The notes beneath the pieces were generated by a model, which was given only the letters and a program-made list of their open reading frames with translations, had not been told where the DNA came from and searched no databases. A stretch of DNA of 50,099 nt, from NCBI GenBank assembly GCA_017528425.1, contig JAFXOV010000012.1, forward strand, positions 1-50,099. Reading direction: 5' to 3'. Below, in pieces: positions 40,664 through 49,535 of this stretch (position 1 is its first letter; each line of letters starts with the position of its first letter). Both the position numbers and the translations under genes were made by a program. The DNA is from Elusimicrobiota bacterium. GTDB lineage: Bacteria; Elusimicrobiota; Endomicrobiia; Endomicrobiales; Endomicrobiaceae.

Positions 40664-42619
40664 ATGGAAAAACATATACCATTATTATCAATAAAAAATA
40701 TTACGAAAGTTTATACTATCGGGGATAACAGACTTGATATTTTAAAGGGCATAAATTTAACCGTAGAAGAGGGTGAATTTGTAGCTATTATGGGACCTTC
40801 CGGTTCGGGAAAGTCTACTCTTATGCATATATTAGGTTTGCTCGACAGACCTACCGACGGTGTATATGAAATTTACGGTGAAAATGTTTTAAAATTTAAT
40901 GATAATCAAACTGCATTTTTAAGATCAAAAATCATAGGTTTTGTGTTCCAACAATACAATTTATTAAACAAAATGACTGCCGCAGACAATGTTGCTTTAC
41001 CTATGGTATATTCCGGCGGCAAAAACAGAAAAGAAAAAGCGGAAAAACACCTTGCGGAAGTAGATTTAAGTGACAGAACAGAACATAAACCTACACAGCT
41101 TTCCGGAGGGCAACAACAAAGAGTAGCAATAGCAAGAGCATTGGTAAACGATCCTAAAATAATTTTTGCCGATGAGCCTACCGGAAACTTATCTTCAAAA
41201 CAGTCCAACGAAATAATGCAGATATTAACCGACTTAAACAAAAAAGGTATAAGCATTATTTTGGTTACGCATGAACCCGACATTGCAAAATGGGCGGACA
41301 GACTTATAATGATTAAAGACGGACAGGTATTATCCGACACAATTCAAAAGAAAAAAGAAAGAAAAAATACGGAACCGTTAAAAATAAAAAAAGAAAGTTC
41401 ACATTTAAGTATAGCCGAATTTGCGGAAAACTTTTTTTCTGCAATAAGAGCAATTATTTCCAACAAAACAAGATCAATGTTAACAATGCTTGGTATTATC
41501 ATAGGTGTTGCTTCGATTATATCCATGTTGGCTTTAGGTAGCGGAGCACAGAAAGCGCTTGAACAACAAATAACATCTATGGGAACCAATTTATTATATT
41601 TAATGCCGGGACGAATTTCGTTGGGTGGTGTTTCCGGTACGGTTGCAAGAAGAATTTATTTAAAAGATGTTGAAGCGCTTGCAGAAAATACCGAACTTAT
41701 AAAGAATATAGATCCTAATGTAAACGGTTCGGTACAAGTAGTTTACGGTAATAAGAATTCAAATACATCTATTACAGGTGCAACTCCCATTTATCAATAT
41801 TTGCAAAATTCCGTTCCTCAATACGGCAGATTTTTTACAAAATCCGAAAATGAAAATTTAGCTAAAGTTTGTGTTATAGGAACAACGGTGGTAAAAAATT
41901 TGTTCGGGAATGAAAACCCCGTAGGTAAATATATTAAAATTAACAGAAAACAGTTTAGGGTTATAGGAATATTACCGGTAAAGGGGGCTCAGGGGTATAG
42001 AGACGGTGACGACATGGTTATAGTTCCTATAAATACCGCAATGAAAAGATTGTTGGGTACAAATTATGTATCTTCCGTTGCTGTTGAAGTTCAAGACGGT
42101 AAAATGAGTGAAACGGAAACATATTTATTAAAAACAATGCTTGAAAGAAACAAACTTACACCCGAACAGGCGGATGCTTTCAGAATAAGAAATATGTCGG
42201 ATATGATACAAATGCTTACATCAACAACACAAACAATGACCATGCTTTTAGGTGCCGTTGCGGGTATTTCGTTGATAGTTGGCGGTATAGGTATTATGAA
42301 CATAATGCTTGTAAGTGTAAGTGAAAGAACAAGAGAAATAGGTTTAAGAAAAGCTATAGGAGCAACAAAAATAGCAGTTCTTTTACAGTTTTTGATAGAG
42401 TCTTCGGTATTATCTTTGCTGGGCGGAATATTAGGTGTAAGTTTAGGTGTCGCCGTATCTGTTATTGTGTCTAAAGTTGCAGGTTGGGCAACATTTATAT
42501 CATCTTTCTCTGTTATTTTGTCGGTAGGCTTTTCTGCGCTTGTAGGTATAATTTTTGGTTTATGGCCTGCAAAGAAGGCGTCGGAATTATCGCCAATCGA
42601 AGCTTTAAGACACGATTAG
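40664..42619 (+). CDS. macB: MacB-type ABC transporter (ATPase fused to permease)
   Basis: 651 residues. The N-terminal ATPase (1-230) has Walker A GPSGSGKST, Q-loop, signature LSGGQQQRVAIARAL and Walker B IIFADEPTGNLSS. A linker leads to the first membrane helix (about 268-290), then a periplasmic MacB domain (about 300-520, GNKNSNTSITGATPIYQYL) and three FtsX-type helices (about 525-645) with the motif ERTREIGLRKAIGATK. It is a mechanotransmission transporter for macrolides, lipoproteins, heme or peptides, working with the adaptor and TolC genes just upstream; cargo here unknown. The ribosome site lies in a hairpin loop (copy E). Confidence 0.93.
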   Translation: MEKHIPLLSIKNITKVYTIGDNRLDILKGINLTVEEGEFVAIMGPSGSGKSTLMHILGLLDRPTDGVYEIYGENVLKFNDNQTAFLRSKIIGFVFQQYNLLNKMTAADNVALPMVYSGGKNRKEKAEKHLAEVDLSDRTEHKPTQLSGGQQQRVAIARALVNDPKIIFADEPTGNLSSKQSNEIMQILTDLNKKGISIILVTHEPDIAKWADRLIMIKDGQVLSDTIQKKKERKNTEPLKIKKESSHLSIAEFAENFFSAIRAIISNKTRSMLTMLGIIIGVASIISMLALGSGAQKALEQQITSMGTNLLYLMPGRISLGGVSGTVARRIYLKDVEALAENTELIKNIDPNVNGSVQVVYGNKNSNTSITGATPIYQYLQNSVPQYGRFFTKSENENLAKVCVIGTTVVKNLFGNENPVGKYIKINRKQFRVIGILPVKGAQGYRDGDDMVIVPINTAMKRLLGTNYVSSVAVEVQDGKMSETETYLLKTMLERNKLTPEQADAFRIRNMSDMIQMLTSTTQTMTMLLGAVAGISLIVGGIGIMNIMLVSVSERTREIGLRKAIGATKIAVLLQFLIESSVLSLLGGILGVSLGVAVSVIVSKVAGWATFISSFSVILSVGFSALVGIIFGLWPAKKASELSPIEALRHD

Positions 42620-42628
42620 CGGATTATC

Positions 42629-42712
42629 TTTTGAGTTTATGCGTCGTTATGCCTCGGCTCATTTACCTTTTAGTGTAAACTTCGCTTCGGCAAGCCTAGC
42701 ATAAATTCAAAA
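42629..42712. repeat. intergenic inverted repeat with internal stems
   Basis: TTTTGAGTTTATGC (42629-42642) and GCATAAATTCAAAA (42699-42712) form a 14-bp stem with one G-U pair. Inside, TGCC-CGGC and GC-CGGCA blocks and TTTAC/GTAAA (around a loop of 8) give further pairing. TTATCTTTTGAGTTTAT occurs again at 42736-42752 as a direct repeat. It follows the macB stop codon by 9 nt. No T run follows, so it is not a standard terminator. Confidence 0.55.
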
Positions 42713-42788
42713 TATTGCACCGAAGATTAGAGGCTTATCTTTTGAGTTTATATTTTTTGTAACTTTAGTAGTTTAGATATAGTCTTAA

Positions 42789-42828
42789 TTATGCATTGTA
42801 CATTGTAAATTATAAATTATAAATTGTA
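42789..42828 (+). repeat. solo AT-rich repeat arm
   Basis: TGCATTGTACATTGTAAATTATAAATTATAAATTGTA is nearly identical to the stretch at 49797-49832 and to arms of element D, but has no core or partner arm. It lies just upstream of the GGGGG ribosome site of the Spy-like gene. Confidence 0.5.
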
Positions 42829-42844
42829 GTTTAAGGGGGATAGT

Positions 42845-43384
42845 ATGAAAAAACTTTTAAGTTTGGCAGTAGCGTTGTTAGTAACAACTTCGTTGTATGC
42901 AGTACCACCGCAGGATAAAGGCGATATGCCTGAACCGCCACAAATGCATCATCACAAAGGACCTGATTTTGAAAAGATGGCTAAAGAGTTGGGAATTACC
43001 GACGAACAAAAAGATAGGTTGAATGCAATGATGAAAGAAGATATGTCGAGAAAAAAAGAATTAAGAGAAGTGATTAAACAAAAGATGGAAGCTATTGATG
43101 CAGAACTTTTAAAAGAAAATATTGATATGAATGCAATAAATGCTTTAGCTGCTGAAATTCAACAGACAAGCGCAGATATTTCAAGAATAAATGTTGAAAG
43201 TAAATTGAAAGTCAGAAGCGTTCTTTCTTTTGAGCAATACACTAAAATGGAACAAAACAGAAAAGAAATGATGGAAAAGTTTAAAAAAGAGTTTAAAAAT
43301 GACTTAGAAAAAGCTTTCAAAGATAAAGCCGATAAAAAAGAAATTAAAAAAGCTGACAAGAAAGATAAAAAAGCAAAAAAATAA
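42845..43384 (+). CDS. Spy/CpxP-like periplasmic protein
   Basis: 179 residues with a signal peptide (MKKLLSLAVALLVTTSLYA-VP). A Pro/Met/His-rich segment (MPEPPQMHHHKG, about 28-39) may bind metals. It is followed by four helices with the LTxxQ-like motifs ITDEQKDRLNAMM (about 51) and LSFEQYTKMEQNR (about 123). The C-terminus is almost only Lys, Asp and Glu. Spy-type proteins are ATP-independent chaperones induced by envelope stress. Position after a MacAB-TolC pump suggests a stress-response group; a separate promoter was not clearly seen. Confidence 0.82.
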   Translation: MKKLLSLAVALLVTTSLYAVPPQDKGDMPEPPQMHHHKGPDFEKMAKELGITDEQKDRLNAMMKEDMSRKKELREVIKQKMEAIDAELLKENIDMNAINALAAEIQQTSADISRINVESKLKVRSVLSFEQYTKMEQNRKEMMEKFKKEFKNDLEKAFKDKADKKEIKKADKKDKKAKK

Positions 43385-43400
43385 TTTTTAAAACAAGACA

Positions 43401-43436
43401 AAAAAGGCAGAGAGTAAAAAACTCTCTGCCTTTTTT
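43401..43436. terminator. bidirectional rho-independent terminator
   Basis: AAAAAGGCAGAGAGT (43401-43415) pairs perfectly with ACTCTCTGCCTTTTT (43421-43435) across an AAAAA loop. It serves the Spy-like gene on + and the patatin gene on minus. Confidence 0.95.
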
Positions 43437-43450
43437 ATATATAAAAATTT

Positions 43451-44392
43451 TTAAAACAGTGCGGCTTTTAAATTTTTGTCATTATGATGAAACATTTTTT
43501 TAATAAATCTTTTACACTTTTCAGTTGCGGTATTATATTTTTTCAGTTTGTTTTTAATCTCCGCTATTTTCGATTCTGCCGCTTTTTTACCTTCGTTTAC
43601 CATTAAATTAAATTTGTTAAATTCCGACCAGGATATTTGTTTTATGTTCGGTTCGATTATAACATCGGCATTTTTTATAAGTATTTCATAAAACAAGTGA
43701 CTTGCAATAAAGTTGCATCTGTTCATAATATCTTTAGCGTTTGCAGGTAAAGTTTCCAATGTTTTCAGTTTGCTTTTAACATCGGAAGCTAAAACAAAAT
43801 CCGCTCCGAACATTTTAGCTACTGTTACAGGGGTAACATTAACATGCGCACCGTCGGTGTACCAAACGTTATCTATGTTTACCGGCGGGAAAACTCCGGG
43901 AATTGAAGCAGATGCCAAAACAATTTTTCTTAAAGGACCTTTTGTAAATATTTTTTCTTTACCGTTAGTAATATCCGTTGCCACACAAGCAAACGGAATA
44001 TTTGTTTCCGATATATCTATGTTGGGAATAACAGTGTCAACCAAATCTTCTAAAATGGAATGAGATAAAAATGAACTGCCGCCTTCCTGTGAACCGTACT
44101 TAGCGAATTCTCTGGCTTTTCTTATTAAACTTCTTGCGGAAGTCACCTGATTTTCGTCTTGCATTTTTTGCATGTTCATTTTGGAAAACAGTTTATTGAA
44201 GAAATAATCTTTTAAAGTCTTTTCTATAATTTCGGGTTTTTCACCTGTAGCATATAAGCAGCCGATAACGGATCCCATGGATGTTCCGGTGATATAGTCG
44301 AACTTGATATTGTTTGTTTCCAAAACTTTTAACACACCGATATGTGCTAAAGCTCTTGCTCCGCCGCCGCCCAACGCTATTGCCGTTTTCAT
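43451..44392 (-). CDS. patatin-like phospholipase (RssA/YchK type)
   Basis: 313 residues. It has the oxyanion hole GGGGARALAHIG (8-19), the nucleophile GTSMG (about 40, Ser) and the catalytic Asp of the dyad in DGAHVNVTP (about 180), the patatin set. No signal peptide, so probably cytoplasmic, facing the inner membrane. A basic, mostly helical tail (KNKLKKYNTATEKCKRFIKKMFHHN) may bind membranes. It is expected to hydrolyse lipid acyl esters. It is the last gene of a minus-strand group after htpX and rlmN, 16 nt downstream of rlmN. Confidence 0.9.
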   Translation of the reverse strand: MKTAIALGGGGARALAHIGVLKVLETNNIKFDYITGTSMGSVIGCLYATGEKPEIIEKTLKDYFFNKLFSKMNMQKMQDENQVTSARSLIRKAREFAKYGSQEGGSSFLSHSILEDLVDTVIPNIDISETNIPFACVATDITNGKEKIFTKGPLRKIVLASASIPGVFPPVNIDNVWYTDGAHVNVTPVTVAKMFGADFVLASDVKSKLKTLETLPANAKDIMNRCNFIASHLFYEILIKNADVIIEPNIKQISWSEFNKFNLMVNEGKKAAESKIAEIKNKLKKYNTATEKCKRFIKKMFHHNDKNLKAALF

Positions 44393-44408
44393 TCTGCAAT
44401 CCCCTTTG

Positions 44409-45455
44409 TTATTTCTTGCCTAATTGTCCGCACGCCGCACCTATATCCAAACCTTTAGGTTCTCTTATGTTTACGGTTATACCGTTTAATTTTAATATTT
44501 TTTTGAAGTTTAGTATAGATACTTGTAACGGAGTTTTGTAGTCGAAACTGTTTGTTTCGTTATAAGGAATCAAGTTTACCTGAACGCTGGGATTTACGAG
44601 ACCTGCCGTTTTCATAAGACGGGCAAGTTTGTGCGCATCGGTTGATGTGTCGTTAAAATCTTTTAATAAAATATATTCTATCGTGACCCTTGAACTTGTT
44701 TTTTTCAAATAGTATTTGCATACATTAAGCAAGTCCGCTATTGTTGTACCGAAATTATTTGGAATAATTTTTGTTCTTTGTTTGTCATCGGTTGCGTGCA
44801 ACGAAAGTGCAAACCTTACACTGTACATTTCGTTGGCAAGATTTTTTATTGCGGGAATTATTCCCATGGAAGAAACGGTAATATGTCTTTTACCGATATT
44901 CATTTCCTTTTTAGATATAAGAGTTTTTATTACGGACGTTAAATTTTTGTAGTTTAGCATCGGTTCACCCATACCCATAAACAAAACGCCGGACACTCTT
45001 TCTTTAATATCGTTTTCTATATGCAAAATTTCTTCCAATATTTCACCGCGAGACAAATTTCTTACAAACTTTGTTTTGCCCGACAAACAAAATTTACAAG
45101 AAACCGGACACCCGACTTGAGTGGAAATACAAACGGTTTTCTTGTTGTCTGCAGGTAAACATACGGCATAAATATATTTGTTATCGTAAGTTCTGAAAGT
45201 GTAACGGACTGTTCCGTCAAGGATCGATTCATCTTTAATAACGTTTGTAAAACTTCTTAATGTAAAAGAAGATTCGAGATTACCTCTTATATCTTTGGAT
45301 ATATTTGTGAATCCTTCAAAGTCTAAAACTTTTTTTGAATAAATCCACTGAATTATTTGGTCTGTTCTGTAATTTTCCGTAACGAACGGTTTTAAAACGG
45401 AATATAATTGTTTAGGTTCGATATCCAATAAAAATTGTTTTTTTTGTTTAGTCAT
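44409..45455 (-). CDS. rlmN: 23S rRNA (adenine-2503-C2) methyltransferase RlmN
   Basis: 348 residues, radical SAM enzyme. The CX3CX2C cluster is in GCPVSCKFC near 117-123, with GMGEPMLN near 168 and the mechanistic Cys in GAACGQL near the end (about 340). It methylates A2503 of 23S rRNA and A37 of some tRNAs. Its start shares one base with the htpX stop (TAATG), so the two are translationally coupled. Length typical for the family. Confidence 0.95.
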   Translation of the reverse strand: MTKQKKQFLLDIEPKQLYSVLKPFVTENYRTDQIIQWIYSKKVLDFEGFTNISKDIRGNLESSFTLRSFTNVIKDESILDGTVRYTFRTYDNKYIYAVCLPADNKKTVCISTQVGCPVSCKFCLSGKTKFVRNLSRGEILEEILHIENDIKERVSGVLFMGMGEPMLNYKNLTSVIKTLISKKEMNIGKRHITVSSMGIIPAIKNLANEMYSVRFALSLHATDDKQRTKIIPNNFGTTIADLLNVCKYYLKKTSSRVTIEYILLKDFNDTSTDAHKLARLMKTAGLVNPSVQVNLIPYNETNSFDYKTPLQVSILNFKKILKLNGITVNIREPKGLDIGAACGQLGKK

Positions 45456-46333
45456 TAATATATTACCTTCGGGGTTCCGTTTTTGCTATTATTAAAAACA
45501 CCGACCATTTCTTCAAGTTTTTTAATTCTGTCATCTATAGGAGGATGAGTAGAAAATAAGCTTGAAAGATCTTTTCCCGTTAGAGGATTAACTATAAACA
45601 TGTGTGCCGTATTTTCGCTGACATTATTTTTCTGTCTGGAATTGCCGTAAGCTAACTTTCTTAAAGCAGAAGCAAGTGCCAACGGGTCACCTGAAATTTT
45701 TGCACCGTCGGCATCGGCAATATATTCTCTTGATCTTGAAATTGCCATTTGTATAAGTGATGCAGCTATAGGTGCAAGTATCAAAAGTAATAAAGCAATT
45801 ATTATGTTTGAATTGTTTCTGTTGTTTCTTCCTCCGCTAAACCAAAAACTCATTCTTACAAGATACATAATCGCTCCGGATAAAGTTGCGGCTATACAAC
45901 TTATTAAAATATCTCTGTTTTTTATATGTGAAAGTTCGTGAGCCAAAACCCCTCTGAGTTCTCTGTCATCCAACAATCTTAAAATACCTTCCGTAACTGC
46001 AACTGCAGCATGTTGCGGGTTTCTGCCGGTGGCAAAAGCGTTGGGCATATTAGTGTTTATCTTATAAATTTTAGGTACCGGAATTTTTGCTTGCATGGCG
46101 AGTTCTGTTACTATACTGTGAAGTCTGGGATCTTGTTCCTGTGATACGGGTTTTGCTTTATACGATGCCAAAACTATGGAATCGGAAAAAAAGTAAGATA
46201 TAAAATTCATTACTACGGCAAGAATTAAGGCGATTTGCATACCTTGAACACCGCCGAGTAATTCTCCTATAAACAAGAAGAAAAGTGTCATAAGTAACAA
46301 AAGAAAAAATGTTTTAAACGAATTCATACTCAT
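45455..46333 (-). CDS. htpX: membrane zinc metalloprotease HtpX
   Basis: 292 residues of peptidase family M48. Two N-terminal membrane helices (about 8-50) are followed by the zinc site HELSH near 139, another pair of hydrophobic segments (about 155-215) and the third ligand region EYIADADGAKISG near 222. It degrades misfolded membrane proteins with FtsH. AAGGAG lies 12 nt before ATG 46333; a second in-frame ATG is 6 nt further. Own minus-strand promoter. Translationally coupled with rlmN. Confidence 0.95.
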   Translation of the reverse strand: MSMNSFKTFFLLLLMTLFFLFIGELLGGVQGMQIALILAVVMNFISYFFSDSIVLASYKAKPVSQEQDPRLHSIVTELAMQAKIPVPKIYKINTNMPNAFATGRNPQHAAVAVTEGILRLLDDRELRGVLAHELSHIKNRDILISCIAATLSGAIMYLVRMSFWFSGGRNNRNNSNIIIALLLLILAPIAASLIQMAISRSREYIADADGAKISGDPLALASALRKLAYGNSRQKNNVSENTAHMFIVNPLTGKDLSSLFSTHPPIDDRIKKLEEMVGVFNNSKNGTPKVIY

Positions 46334-46370
46334 CTATATATGTTACTCCTTTTGACAAAATACTTTTAAT

Positions 46371-46401
46371 ATTATACTAATTTTGTATATTTACACAAAA
46401 T
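46371..46401 (-). promoter_or_regulatory. htpX promoter with overlapping inverted repeat
   Basis: On the minus strand TTGTGT (46398-46393), 16 nt, TATAAT (46376-46371). The inverted repeat ATTTTGT-N8-ACAAAAT (46380-46401) covers the -35 and spacer and could bind a repressor. The remaining stretch to 46576 is AT-rich with one TATAAT (46437-46442) that may serve the downstream + gene. Confidence 0.5.
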
Positions 46402-46576
46402 GTAATAAAAAGCTATTAAAAATAATTTTTTTTTAATATAATAAGGAAGGTTTATTTTTTTTACCGAAAAATTTTAGTGAAACAATTTTTGTGTAACAAT
46501 AGTCTAAAATTTGCAGGTTGGAAAAAATTTACAGGTTTTAAGAGGAAAGTTTAAGTATTTTATAGGAGTAGTAAAA

Positions 46577-47500
46577 ATGAAAGTTTGTAAATTTTTCGCA
46601 TTGTTAATTTGTTGTTTGTTGGTTTTAGGTGCTTGTAAGGAAAAAGGGGATGTTATTGCAAAAATCGGTAATACCGATATAACAACCGAAGATTTTTCGG
46701 AAAGAATGATGGCAGCACCGCCGGCATACCAAGCATATATTAATACAGAACCGGGCAAGAAACAGTTTATTGACTTGTTGGTTAGAGAAAAGTTGGTATT
46801 GGAATCCGCAAAACAAGCCGGAATCGATAAGAGAGAAGAATATAAGAGTTCTTTGGATGAATTTAAAGCGGAACAAAAAAGACAGTTAAAAGATTACGAA
46901 GACGGTTTAATGATGGAAATGTATATAAAAGAAGTTCAAGAAAATATGATAACTGCAAGCGAAGATGAAATAAATAAATATTACGAAGAACATAAAGAAG
47001 ATTTTACAAATCCTATAGCTGTTACGGCAAAACATATTCTTGTACCTACAAGAGAAGAAGCCGAAATTGCTTTTGAAAGAATAAACAAAGGTGAATCTTT
47101 CGATAAAGTTGCACAGGAAATGTCTACGGATAAAGTTTCCGCACAAAGAGGCGGACAGATCGGTCCTTTCAGAAAAGGTGAACTTGTAAAAGAGTTTGAA
47201 GAAGTAGTATTTAATTTGAAGACCGGTGAAATTTCGGATATAGTTGAAACGCCGTTCGGATTACACATAATAACTAAAGTTTCCGAAGATAACTTGCAAC
47301 CGATTCCGGAAGATGTTGCAAAAGCGGAAATAAAAAATATTATAGAAAAAACAAAGTTTGAAAAATGGTTTGATGATGCAAAGAAGAAGTTAAATGTAAC
47401 GGTAGATTATTCAAAATTGAGTAATATAAGCGGTTTAGGTTTTACGGATGATTCCGATATACAAGAGGAAGAACCGGAATTAGAAGAGTTTGCAAATTAG
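46577..47500 (+). CDS. parvulin-type peptidyl-prolyl isomerase lipoprotein (PrsA/PpiC-like)
   Basis: 307 residues. Signal peptide with lipobox LGAC (Cys19), so lipid-anchored. An N-terminal SurA/PrsA-like helical domain (about 25-150) is followed by one rotamase domain (about 155-245: VTAKHILVPTREEAEIAF, RGGQIGPFRKGELVKEFEEVVFNLKTGEIS split by the family into the two parvulin blocks, and FGLHIITK). The C-terminus is Glu-rich (EEEPELEEFAN). It should assist folding of exported and outer-membrane proteins. ATG 46577 (AGGAG at 46564-46568) is preferred to the upstream ATG 46511 because the lipoprotein signal starts here. Next is a SurA-like gene, so two parvulins act side by side. Confidence 0.9.
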   Translation: MKVCKFFALLICCLLVLGACKEKGDVIAKIGNTDITTEDFSERMMAAPPAYQAYINTEPGKKQFIDLLVREKLVLESAKQAGIDKREEYKSSLDEFKAEQKRQLKDYEDGLMMEMYIKEVQENMITASEDEINKYYEEHKEDFTNPIAVTAKHILVPTREEAEIAFERINKGESFDKVAQEMSTDKVSAQRGGQIGPFRKGELVKEFEEVVFNLKTGEISDIVETPFGLHIITKVSEDNLQPIPEDVAKAEIKNIIEKTKFEKWFDDAKKKLNVTVDYSKLSNISGLGFTDDSDIQEEEPELEEFAN

Positions 47501-47525
47501 TATTTAGATTGGGGAGGAAAATAAA

Positions 47526-48575
47526 GTGAGAAAAATTTTATCATTGGTATGTGCAAGTTTTCTTATCAGCGGAGTTTGTTTTGCTGAAGAAGTTGTGGAT
47601 AAAACATTGGCAATAGTTAACGGTGAACCGTTAATGAGTTCGGAGTTCAATAAAATAGTTGAACCGATGGTTCAGCAATACAAGGCAATGTCTCCGGAAT
47701 CCGAACAGTCTGATGCAAAATTGAACGAATTAAAAAATCAGATTTTGGAACAAAAAGTCGAGCAGATGGTTTTAACGCAGGAAGCAAAAAAACAAAAAAT
47801 AAAAATTGTGAAAAGGGAATTGGACGAAGCTTTAAATCAGGTAAAAAAGAGATTTCCTAACGATGAAACTTTTCAATCGGAATTGAAGAAAGAAGGATTA
47901 ACTCAACTTCAGTTTGAGAAAAGAATAGAAGAACAGTTGATGGTTCAAAAACTTGTTGAAAAAGAAATGAAGAACAACATAAAACAGCCAAGTGAAACGG
48001 AAGTTAAAAAGTTTTATGATAATGTAAGAGCTAAAATGAAAGGTGAAAATTTGGGACTACCCAAAGAAGATGAAGAAACTGTTGATGCAGTTGCAAAATT
48101 ATTAAAAAGAATGTCTGCGGAACAAGTAAGATTAAACCAAATTTATATTAAGTGTGACAAAAATGCCACACCGCAGGAAAGAAAAGCCGCAGAAGGCAGA
48201 GTTGCAAGTGTTAAAAAAGAGTTGGCTTCCGGAGCAAGTTTTTCTGCAACATCTGAAAAATATTCCGAAGATTCTTTACTTAAACAAAGAAAAGGTGATA
48301 TGGGTTTTGTAGTAAAAGGCGATTTGGATAAAAGATTGGAAGAAAAAGCTTTCGGTATGACAGTAGGTCAATATACGAAAGAACCTGTACAAACAGATTC
48401 CGGATACCACTTTATAAGAGTAACGGAAAGCAGAGCAAGCCAACCTTTCACTTTTGAAGATGTTAAAAACGATTTGGCTGAAGTTTTGTACAGACAAAAC
48501 GGTAAGAAACTTTACGATAAATGGGTTGAAGGTTTAAAAGCAAAAGCAAACATAAAAATTAATCAGGTTTGGTAA
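47526..48575 (+). CDS. surA: SurA-like periplasmic chaperone / peptidyl-prolyl isomerase
   Basis: 349 residues, GTG start with GGGGAGG at 47512-47518. Signal peptide to about residue 20 (VCFA-EE). The SurA N-terminal chaperone domain (VDKTLAIVNGEPLMSSEFNK, then the helical LNQVKKRFPNDETFQSEL region) is followed by a single parvulin domain (about 200-310: VRLNQIYIKCDKNATPQE, KGDMGFVVKGDL, SGYHFIRVTE). E. coli SurA has two parvulin domains; one is usual in other phyla. It escorts outer-membrane proteins. pdxA follows directly, as in the E. coli surA-pdxA order. Confidence 0.88.
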   Translation: MRKILSLVCASFLISGVCFAEEVVDKTLAIVNGEPLMSSEFNKIVEPMVQQYKAMSPESEQSDAKLNELKNQILEQKVEQMVLTQEAKKQKIKIVKRELDEALNQVKKRFPNDETFQSELKKEGLTQLQFEKRIEEQLMVQKLVEKEMKNNIKQPSETEVKKFYDNVRAKMKGENLGLPKEDEETVDAVAKLLKRMSAEQVRLNQIYIKCDKNATPQERKAAEGRVASVKKELASGASFSATSEKYSEDSLLKQRKGDMGFVVKGDLDKRLEEKAFGMTVGQYTKEPVQTDSGYHFIRVTESRASQPFTFEDVKNDLAEVLYRQNGKKLYDKWVEGLKAKANIKINQVW

Positions 48576-48581
48576 TAACTG

Positions 48582-49511
48582 ATGTTGAAACCGAAAGTAG
48601 CAATAACGATCGGTGATCCGGCAGGAATAGGTCCGGAAATAGTTTTAAGGGCTGTAAATTCTTTGAAAGTTCAAAGGGTTTGCAGCCCTGTTGTTGTTGG
48701 TGACAAGAATGTAATATCAAAATATTTCGATATAAACAAAAAATCAAACAAAGCAGAATTTATTTTTTCTTCAAACTATTCCGAAAAATTTGTTTTGGGA
48801 AAACCTTCAAAAATATCGGGGCTTATTGCTTGTGATGCCATAAGACAAGCCGTAAAAATGTGTATGAACGGACAAGCAAAAGCTATGGTCACTGCTCCCG
48901 TATCCAAAGAATCGTTTAAGTATGCCGGTTTAAAATATTCGGGACATACGGAATTTTTGGGAGCACTTACAAAAACAAAAGATTATTGCATGATGATGAT
49001 TTGCGATAACATAAATTCCGTTATGGTAACAAGACATTTACCTGTATCAAAAGTTTCGTCCGTACTAACTAAAAAAGATATTGTTTTAACAACAAAACTT
49101 TCGGCAGATTTTATAAAAAAAATATTAAAGAGAAAACCTAAAATTTTGATATGTGCATTAAATCCTCATGCCGGAGATAACGGAATTTTGGGTAACGATG
49201 AAAAGGAAAAAATTATTCCCGCAATAAAAGAATTGAAGAAAAAAGGATACAATATTTGCGGACTTTACCCGGTTGATGTTGCTTGGGCAAAGTTTTTAAA
49301 ATATAAGTATGATTTGATTGTTGGAATGTACCATGATCAAATAATGTTACCGTTAAAAATATTGAACCCTAAAAAAATAGTAAATGTTACAGCCGGTCTT
49401 CCTTTTGTAAGAACTTCACCGGGACACGGAACGGCATTTGATATTGCAGGAAAAAATGTTGCCGATCCGTCATCAATGGAACAAGCAATACTTTACGCTG
49501 CAAGCAAATAG
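48582..49511 (+). CDS. pdxA: 4-hydroxythreonine-4-phosphate dehydrogenase PdxA
   Basis: 309 residues. It shows ITIGDPAGIGPEIV (8-21), TAPVSKESF and GHTEFLG with metal-site His, NPHAGDNG, GMYHDQIMLPLK (metal His) and the closing TSPGHGTAFDIAGKNVADPSSM. It oxidises 4-phosphohydroxy-L-threonine in the DXP-independent-of-PLP-salvage route to pyridoxal phosphate, upstream of PdxJ. It begins 6 nt after surA. The gap after it (49512-50031) holds dispersed repeat copy 3, a solo arm, and the infC promoter and leader. Confidence 0.95.
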   Translation: MLKPKVAITIGDPAGIGPEIVLRAVNSLKVQRVCSPVVVGDKNVISKYFDINKKSNKAEFIFSSNYSEKFVLGKPSKISGLIACDAIRQAVKMCMNGQAKAMVTAPVSKESFKYAGLKYSGHTEFLGALTKTKDYCMMMICDNINSVMVTRHLPVSKVSSVLTKKDIVLTTKLSADFIKKILKRKPKILICALNPHAGDNGILGNDEKEKIIPAIKELKKKGYNICGLYPVDVAWAKFLKYKYDLIVGMYHDQIMLPLKILNPKKIVNVTAGLPFVRTSPGHGTAFDIAGKNVADPSSMEQAILYAASK

Positions 49512-49535
49512 CAATTATAAAGTATAGTAAGTGTT

